The position numbers and the translations under genes were made by a program. DNA of 9,892 bases from Actinomycetes bacterium. GTDB taxonomy: Bacteria; Actinomycetota; Acidimicrobiia; Acidimicrobiales; RAAP-2. The number at the start of each line of letters is the position of its first letter. The stretch's first letter is position 1. This document shows, piece by piece, positions 6,079-9,892 of this stretch. The DNA lies in the NCBI GenBank assembly GCA_021799915.1, contig JAJYZN010000097.1:1-9892 (forward strand). Direction: 5' to 3'. A model generated the notes under the pieces. The model was given only the letters and a program-made list of their open reading frames with translations. It ran no database searches and was not told the origin of the DNA.

Positions 6079-7470
6079 TCAGCCCGGGTCGCGCGACCCG
6101 GCGATCGACGGGTACGGGGGGAACTCCGAGCACAGCGCGGCAACCTCCGCCCGTACCTCTCGCACTTTGCCCTCGTCATGGCGGTGGCGCAGCACCTGGG
6201 CGAGGAGCGACGCGATCCGGCCCATCTCCGCCGACCGCATGCCTGCCGTGGTCTCGGCCGCCGTGCCGAGCCTCAGTCCTGACGTGACGAACGGCGAACG
6301 GGGATCGTCGGGGATCGTGTTGCGGTTGCAGGTGATCCCGGCGCGGTCGAGCACCTCCTGGGCGTCCTTGCCGGTGAGCTCGGGGTCGAAGGTCCGCAAG
6401 TCGACCAAGAGCATGTGGTTGTCCGTCCCGCCCGAGACCAGCCGGAACCCCTCGGCGGCGAGCCCGGTCGCCAGCGCGCGGGCGTTGTCCACCACCGCTG
6501 CCGCGTAGGCCGCGAACTCGGGGCGAGCCGCCTGGGCAAACGCCACCGCCTTGGCGGCGACCACGTGCTCGAGCGGGCCGCCCTGGAGGCCGGGGAAGAC
6601 GGCGCTGTCGATCTTCTTGGCCAGCTCGGCGCGGCACAAGATGGCGGCCCCCCGAGGACCCCGCAGCGTCTTGTGCGTCGTAAAGGTCACGACGTCCGCG
6701 ATGCCCACAGGGCTCGGGTGCGCCCTCCCGGCGATGAGCCCCATCGGGTGGGCAGCGTCGAACATGAACAGCGCGCCGACCGCATCGGCGATCTCCCGGA
6801 ACGGCACCGGATCGATCACCCGCGAGTAGGCGGTGGAGCCCGCCACGATCAGCTTGGGCTGCTCGGACTTGGCCAGGTCTGCCACTTGGTCGAAGTCGAT
6901 CACCTCGCCGGCACCGCCCGCACCCGCGGCACCGCCCGGACCCGCGGCACCGCCCGGACCCGCGGCACCGCCCGCAGCGGGGGTGACCCCGTACGCCACG
7001 AACCGCCAGATCTTGGACGTGATGGAGGCCGGCGAGCCGTGGGTCAGGTGCCCGCCGTGGTCGAGGCGCATGGCCAACACCGTGTCCCCTGGCTCCAGCA
7101 GTGCCTGGTAGGCGGCCAGGTTCGCATTCGCGCCGGCATGAGGCTGCACGTTGGCGTGCTCGGCCCCGAAGAGCGCCATCGCCCGATCCCGGGCCAAGTC
7201 CTCGACCTCGTCGATCACCTGGTTGCCCCCGTAGTACCGCCGGCCCGGATAGCCCTCGGCGTACTTGTTGGTGAGCACCGAGCCCGATGCCGCGAGGACC
7301 TCGGGCGAGGTGAAGTTCTCCGACGCGATGAGCTGGAGCGTCGTCGACTGCCGGTCCATCTCGGCCGCCAGGAGGCGGGCGATCTCGGGGTCGCCCGCCA
7401 GCCAGCCGTCGAACGGCGGTTGCCGGTCGAACTGCGACCCGTCGAGCTGCGACCCGTCGACCGGGCTCAC
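6079..7470 (-). CDS. glyA: Serine hydroxymethyltransferase with a Gly/Ala-rich insertion
   Basis: PLP enzyme that converts serine and tetrahydrofolate to glycine and methylene-tetrahydrofolate in the cytoplasm. It has 463 residues; most bacterial enzymes have about 415-430. Conserved parts: LIASENF at 47-53, YAEGYPGRRYYGG at 70-82, HAGANAN at 111-117, LDHGGHLTHG at 136-145, Asp238 (PLP ring nitrogen) with His241, VTFTTHKTLRGPRG at 261-274 with PLP lysine Lys267, VFPGLQGGP at 291-299, SGGTDNH at 346-352 and SPFVTSGLRLG at 392-402. All catalytic positions are present. Extra length comes from about 20 N-terminal residues containing a five-residue duplication (DGSQL/DGSQF) and an insertion at about 165-188 made of GGAAGP repeats. 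The start is the GTG at 7470, overlapping the rpiB stop by four bases (GTGA), so translation is probably coupled. An in-frame open reading extends further upstream over rpiB, but that part is a shadow. Confidence 0.96.
   Translation of the reverse strand: MSPVDGSQLDGSQFDRQPPFDGWLAGDPEIARLLAAEMDRQSTTLQLIASENFTSPEVLAASGSVLTNKYAEGYPGRRYYGGNQVIDEVEDLARDRAMALFGAEHANVQPHAGANANLAAYQALLEPGDTVLAMRLDHGGHLTHGSPASITSKIWRFVAYGVTPAAGGAAGPGGAAGPGGAAGAGGAGEVIDFDQVADLAKSEQPKLIVAGSTAYSRVIDPVPFREIADAVGALFMFDAAHPMGLIAGRAHPSPVGIADVVTFTTHKTLRGPRGAAILCRAELAKKIDSAVFPGLQGGPLEHVVAAKAVAFAQAARPEFAAYAAAVVDNARALATGLAAEGFRLVSGGTDNHMLLVDLRTFDPELTGKDAQEVLDRAGITCNRNTIPDDPRSPFVTSGLRLGTAAETTAGMRSAEMGRIASLLAQVLRHRHDEGKVREVRAEVAALCSEFPPYPSIAGSRDPG
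6911..6982. repeat. 18-bp tandem repeat inside glyA
   Basis: Units of 18 bases starting at 6911, 6929, 6947 and 6965. Units 2 and 3 are identical (GCACCGCCCGGACCCGCG on the plus strand), unit 1 differs by one base, and unit 4 matches for the first ten bases before diverging. On the coding strand each unit gives the six residues GGAAGP or GGAAGA. The frame of glyA is kept throughout. Confidence 0.93.
7429..7458. repeat. 15-bp tandem duplication at the 5' end of glyA
   Basis: Two adjacent 15-base units (7429-7443 and 7444-7458) differ at one base. They encode DGSQF and DGSQL near the N-terminus of the glyA product, just after the GTG start, and are in frame. Confidence 0.85.
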
Positions 7471-7958
7471 GAGCGCCCCCCTGCGGCATCGTGCCCACCG
7501 AGTGCGTCGCGGCCGGCGAGCTCGTCGAGCGCGGCGAGCTCGTCGACCCGGCGGTCGTGACGGCCGTGCTCGGGCTCGGCCGCCAAGAACGCGTCGATGG
7601 CGTCGAACGCGGTGAGCTCCCCGGTGGTGCGCCCGCCCATGCACACGACGTTGGCGTGGTTGTGCCGGCGGGCGAGCGACGCAGTGGTGACGTCGTGGAC
7701 GACCGCCGCGCGCACACCGCGCACCGTGTTGGCAGCCATCCCGATCCCGATCCCGGTGCCGCACACGCACACCCCGAGGTCGGCCTGCCCGGCAGCGACG
7801 GCGCGGCCGACCGCCGCGCCGAAGTCGGGGTAGTCCACCGAGTGCTCGGCGTCGGCGGTGCCCAGGTCCTCGACGTCGTGACCAAGCCCCGAGAGGTGCG
7901 CGACCAGGGCCTGCTTCAGCACGTACCCTGCATGGTCCGAACCCGCGGCGATCCTCAT
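7467..7958 (-). CDS. rpiB: Ribose-5-phosphate isomerase B family (RpiB/LacAB)
   Basis: Isomerase that interconverts ribose-5-phosphate and ribulose-5-phosphate in the non-oxidative pentose phosphate pathway. It has 163 residues; the family core is about 145-155. Visible: IAAGSDHAGY at 3-12 with the substrate-binding Asp-His pair, YPDFG at 43-47, GVCVCGTGIGIGMAAN at 62-77 with the catalytic-type cysteine Cys66, and RRHNHANVVCMGGR at 97-110. The cysteine places it with the E. coli RpiB type rather than the mycobacterial type, which uses a glutamate. AANT replaces the more common AANK. The last 30 residues are a charged tail with a six-residue repeat (DELAAL/DELAG). The ATG at 7958 has no spaced ribosome binding site but has a -10-like TACAGT six bases upstream, suggesting leaderless translation. 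It heads the minus-strand run and overlaps glyA by four bases. Confidence 0.94.
   Translation of the reverse strand: MRIAAGSDHAGYVLKQALVAHLSGLGHDVEDLGTADAEHSVDYPDFGAAVGRAVAAGQADLGVCVCGTGIGIGMAANTVRGVRAAVVHDVTTASLARRHNHANVVCMGGRTTGELTAFDAIDAFLAAEPEHGRHDRRVDELAALDELAGRDALGGHDAAGGRS
7515..7546. repeat. 14-bp direct repeat at the 3' end of rpiB
   Basis: GGCGAGCTCGTCGA occurs at 7515-7528 and 7533-7546, an 18-base period that keeps the reading frame. It encodes the repeated LDELAG/VDELAA-type segment of the RpiB C-terminal tail. Confidence 0.75.
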
Positions 7959-7964
7959 CGCCCC

Positions 7965-7970
7965 ACTGTA
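7965..7970 (-). promoter_or_regulatory. -10 element of a likely leaderless promoter for rpiB
   Basis: TACAGT on the minus strand (7970-7965) fits the actinobacterial TANNNT -10 pattern and is followed by exactly six bases before the rpiB ATG. Transcription would then start at the A of the ATG. No clear TTGACA-like -35 box stands at 17-18 bases upstream. Leaderless mRNAs are common in Actinobacteria; here it is inferred from spacing and the lack of a proper ribosome binding site. It would drive rpiB-glyA-wecA and perhaps the atp genes. Confidence 0.45.
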
Positions 7971-8024
7971 GCGAGGAGCCGAACAGGCCTCCGGGCAGAA
8001 ATGCCGACCGCCCGGCAGGCCCGC

Positions 8025-8030
8025 TACGCT
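8025..8030 (+). promoter_or_regulatory. -10 element before the thiolase-like gene
   Basis: TACGCT (8025-8030) fits TANNNT and ends eight bases before the GTG start at 8039. No purine-rich ribosome binding site lies between, so a leaderless or nearly leaderless transcript is plausible. Together with the rpiB element it makes an 80-base divergent promoter region. The -35 region (about 8001-8007) is weak. Confidence 0.35.
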
Positions 8031-8038
8031 CCCGGTCC

Positions 8039-9592
8039 GTGGCTCTCGACCCTCGCACCCCGGTGGTGGTCGGCGCCGGCCAGATCACCAACCGGCCCGA
8101 TCCGTCCATCGCCGTCGGCACACGGCCCGATCCGGTGGCTCTCATGGCCCAGGCCCTGCGGGCAGCCGCCGAGGACTGCGACGGGGCTCCTCCCGGCGGG
8201 CTTGCACCGGCCGGCCGCCGGCTGCTGGAGCGGGCCGGCAGCATGCGGCTCATGGGCATCCTCACGTGGCGGATCCCCAATCCGGGGCTGGCGGTCGCCG
8301 CCGCGCTCGGCATCGAGCCGGCCGAACAGCTCCTCACGGCCGTCGGCGGGAACATGCCCCAGACGCTCCTCCACGACACGGCGAGGGCCATCGCCCGCGG
8401 CGACCTCGACGTGGCACTGATCACCGGAGCCGAATGCGCCTACACCCAGCACGCCGCCCGCCGGGCAGCCGGGGGCACCGCCTTGCACTGGCCGACCCAG
8501 GCCGAGGGCAGCACTCCGGCGCCCACGCCGTTCGGCACGGACCGCAGCCCGGTGACCGACCAAGAGGCCGCCCGCGGCATCCTGCTGCCGATCCACGCCT
8601 ACCCCCTCTTGGAGAACGCCCTACGAGGAGCCAACGGCTGGACGCTCGAGGAGCACCGGGACCGCTTCGGCGGGCTGTGGTCCAGGTTCTCCGAGGTGGC
8701 GGCCAAGAACCCCTACGCCTGGTTCCGTGAGGCCCGGACCGCCGAGGAGATCACCGCGCCCGGACCGCAGAACCGTCCCGTGGCATTCCCCTACCAGAAG
8801 CTCTGCACCGCCAACCTCCAGGTGGACCAAAGTGCGGCGCTGATCTGCTGCTCGGTCGAGGCCGCCCGGGCAGCCGGGGTCCCCGAGGACCGCTGGGTCT
8901 TCCCCCTGGCCGGAGCCGACGCCCACGACCACTGGTTCCTCTCCGAGCGCGCCGAGCTCCACCGCTCTCCCGCCATCCGCCACGCCGGCCGCACCGCACT
9001 TTCCCTCGCAGGGGTGGGGATCGACGACATCGGCCCGGTGGACCTGTACTCGTGCTTCCCCTGCGCCGTCCAGATCTCTGCACCCGAGCTCGGCCTGCCG
9101 CTGGACGACCCGGGGCGCCCGCTCACCATCACGGGCGGGCTGACGTTCGCCGGGGGTCCGGGCAACAACTACACGACGCACGGGATCGCCACGATGGTCG
9201 GCCGCCTGCGCGAGGCCCCGGGCACCGTCGGGCTCGTCACCGGGCTCGGCTGGTACGCGACCAAGCACGCGGTGGGCGTCTACGCCTCGCGGCCGCCGGC
9301 CCACGACGGGCGCGACGGCTTCCGCTGGGAAGACGTCCAGGCTGCCGTCGACGCCGAGCCTTCGTGCCCGGTGGACGCCGCGGCGAGCGGCCCCGTGACG
9401 GTGGAGACCTACACCGTGGTCTACGGACGTGAGGGCGTGCCCGAACGAGGGATCGCGGCCTGCCGCACGCCGGCGGGGGCCCGGACCTGGGCCACCATCG
9501 ACGACCGGGACGCCATGGGCGAGCTCACCACCACCGAGGGCATCGGCCGGTCGGGGACCCTCGACGCGGCCGGGGTCCTCACGCTCGCCTAA
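8039..9592 (+). CDS. Thiolase-like protein (TLP1-type, acetyl-CoA acetyltransferase family), catalytic residues apparently lost
   Basis: Protein of 517 residues with a thiolase fold: TPVVVGAGQI at 7-16, ARAIARGDLDVALITGAECAYT at 115-136, the acyl-pocket region from about 255, DDIGPVDLYSCFPCAVQISAPELGLP at 329-354, GGLTFAGGPGNNYTTHGIA at 366-384 and GLGWYATKHAVGVY at 402-415. Ordinary thiolases have a nucleophilic Cys about 35 residues before the GGxESMS-type motif, a GHP histidine and a second Cys near the C-terminus. Here the matching sites read GGNMPQ (103-108), GGP (372-374) and GLGW (402-405), so all three appear replaced. A C-terminal extra domain (about 440-517, with TIDDRDAMGELTTTEGIGRSG) resembles that of the mycobacterial thiolase-like protein type 1. 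A CoA- or lipid-binding role is possible; activity as a thiolase is doubtful. The GTG at 8039 opens the conserved N-terminus (MALDPRTPVVVGAG). It is divergent from rpiB and convergent with tsaC, seven bases between stops. Confidence 0.85.
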   Translation: MALDPRTPVVVGAGQITNRPDPSIAVGTRPDPVALMAQALRAAAEDCDGAPPGGLAPAGRRLLERAGSMRLMGILTWRIPNPGLAVAAALGIEPAEQLLTAVGGNMPQTLLHDTARAIARGDLDVALITGAECAYTQHAARRAAGGTALHWPTQAEGSTPAPTPFGTDRSPVTDQEAARGILLPIHAYPLLENALRGANGWTLEEHRDRFGGLWSRFSEVAAKNPYAWFREARTAEEITAPGPQNRPVAFPYQKLCTANLQVDQSAALICCSVEAARAAGVPEDRWVFPLAGADAHDHWFLSERAELHRSPAIRHAGRTALSLAGVGIDDIGPVDLYSCFPCAVQISAPELGLPLDDPGRPLTITGGLTFAGGPGNNYTTHGIATMVGRLREAPGTVGLVTGLGWYATKHAVGVYASRPPAHDGRDGFRWEDVQAAVDAEPSCPVDAAASGPVTVETYTVVYGREGVPERGIAACRTPAGARTWATIDDRDAMGELTTTEGIGRSGTLDAAGVLTLA

Positions 9593-9609
9593 CGCTCGCC
9601 TAACGCTCG
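9581..9609. repeat. 11-bp tandem repeat across two convergent stop codons
   Basis: ACGCTCGCCTA is repeated at 9581-9591 and 9592-9602, with a third partial copy (ACGCTCG) at 9603-9609. It spans the TAA stop of the thiolase-like gene (9590-9592) and the TAG stop of the convergent tsaC-type gene (9602-9600), which leaves only seven bases between the two genes. No hairpin terminator is visible here. Confidence 0.85.
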
Positions 9610-9892
9610 GCCAGCGCAGCCTCGATCAGGTCCCAGGGCACTCCGCCCTCGCGCACGCAGACCGGCCGCGACGCGGTGCAGTCCACCACGGTGGACGGCA
9701 CGCCGTCGCAGCGCCCGCCGTCGACGACAACGGCCACCTCGCCCGCGCCGAACGAGGCCGTGACCTCGTCGGGGGTCGTGCAGGGCGGGCGGCCGTGGAG
9801 GTTGGCACTGGTGACCGCCAGCGGACCGGCTTGGGTGCAGATCGCCCGGACGAGCTCGTGGCGGGGCAGGCGGACGCCCACGGTGCCCCCGC
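9600..9892 (-). CDS. L-threonylcarbamoyladenylate synthase (TsaC/Sua5/YrdC family), C-terminal part
   Basis: Enzyme that makes threonylcarbamoyl-AMP from threonine, bicarbonate and ATP for the t6A modification of tRNAs. Only the last 96 residues are visible; the start lies beyond the right edge. Seen in order: GGTVGVRLPRHELV, AGPLAVTSANLHGRPP with the Ser-x-Asn pair of the active site, VVVDGGRCDGVPSTVVD, and VCVREGGVPWDLIEAAL. These match the YrdC domain closely; LHG stands where most members have LSG. The protein ends soon after the REG motif, so it is the short TsaC-like form without a Sua5 C-terminal domain. In Actinobacteria this gene normally follows prfA and prmC and precedes the wecA/atp block. 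Here the thiolase-like gene, in opposite orientation, separates it from that block. Confidence 0.92.
   Translation of the reverse strand, partial: GGTVGVRLPRHELVRAICTQAGPLAVTSANLHGRPPCTTPDEVTASFGAGEVAVVVDGGRCDGVPSTVVDCTASRPVCVREGGVPWDLIEAALAER

Noticed and set aside
6911..6982. Tandem repeat considered as a CRISPR array or regulatory iteron set
   Set aside because: Units are directly adjacent with no spacers, in frame with glyA, and encode a Gly/Ala/Pro loop.
6415..7560. Long plus-strand open frame (381 codons) opposite glyA
   Set aside because: Arg/His/Val-rich shadow without motifs; the minus strand encodes an intact serine hydroxymethyltransferase.
7471..8424. Upstream extension of the glyA frame over rpiB and into the thiolase-like gene, suggesting a giant fusion
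   Set aside because: The extra part is Arg/Ser/Gly-rich without domain signs, lies out of frame over a complete rpiB, and the GTG at 7470 with the GTGA overlap explains the true start.
8039..9592. Calling this gene an active acetyl-CoA acetyltransferase
   Set aside because: The Cys, GHP His and second Cys expected of thiolases appear substituted, and a type 1 thiolase-like extra domain is present, so only the fold is claimed.

Overview
The window is a high-GC stretch with strong G/C bias at third codon positions. Gene order and protein features point to an actinobacterium. The class Acidimicrobiia is my best guess, but only an inference. Support comes from the order tsaC/sua5 - glyA - wecA - atpI - atpB-E-F-H-A, which resembles the actinobacterial block I know from Streptomyces and Mycobacterium, from a c subunit very like the mycobacterial one, and from a delta subunit of the long actinobacterial kind.

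Layout from right to left. The right edge (9600-9892, minus) holds the C-terminal part of a TsaC/Sua5-type threonylcarbamoyl-AMP synthase. Convergent to it, on the plus strand at 8039-9592, is a thiolase-like protein that appears to have lost the usual thiolase catalytic residues. An 80-base divergent intergenic region (7959-8038) follows. From it a long minus-strand run leaves: rpiB (7467-7958), glyA (6079-7470, four-base overlap with rpiB), a WecA/TagO-type polyprenyl-phosphate sugar-1-phosphate transferase (4696-6048), then the ATP synthase genes: an AtpZ-like small membrane protein, AtpI, atpB (a), atpE (c), atpF (b), atpH (delta) and the first 287 codons of atpA (alpha), which runs off the left edge. 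No stretch longer than 300 bases lacks a gene, and I saw no tRNA, rRNA, CRISPR array, insertion sequence or prophage.

The ATP synthase genes encode the membrane motor (a, c), peripheral stalk (b, delta), the start of the catalytic head, and two assembly/accessory proteins. rpiB, glyA, wecA and tsaC are housekeeping genes for pentose phosphates, one-carbon units, cell-envelope glycan initiation and tRNA t6A.

I found no convincing unknown multi-gene system. The points most worth a second look are: a delta subunit with two tandem copies of its N-terminal domain next to a separate, unfused b subunit; a Met in the c subunit at the position where Ala63Met is linked to natural bedaquiline resistance in Mycobacterium xenopi; a thiolase-fold gene without catalytic residues placed between conserved neighbours; and a cluster of in-frame microrepeats in rpiB, glyA and atpZ, including one that adds about 20 Gly/Ala/Pro residues inside serine hydroxymethyltransferase.
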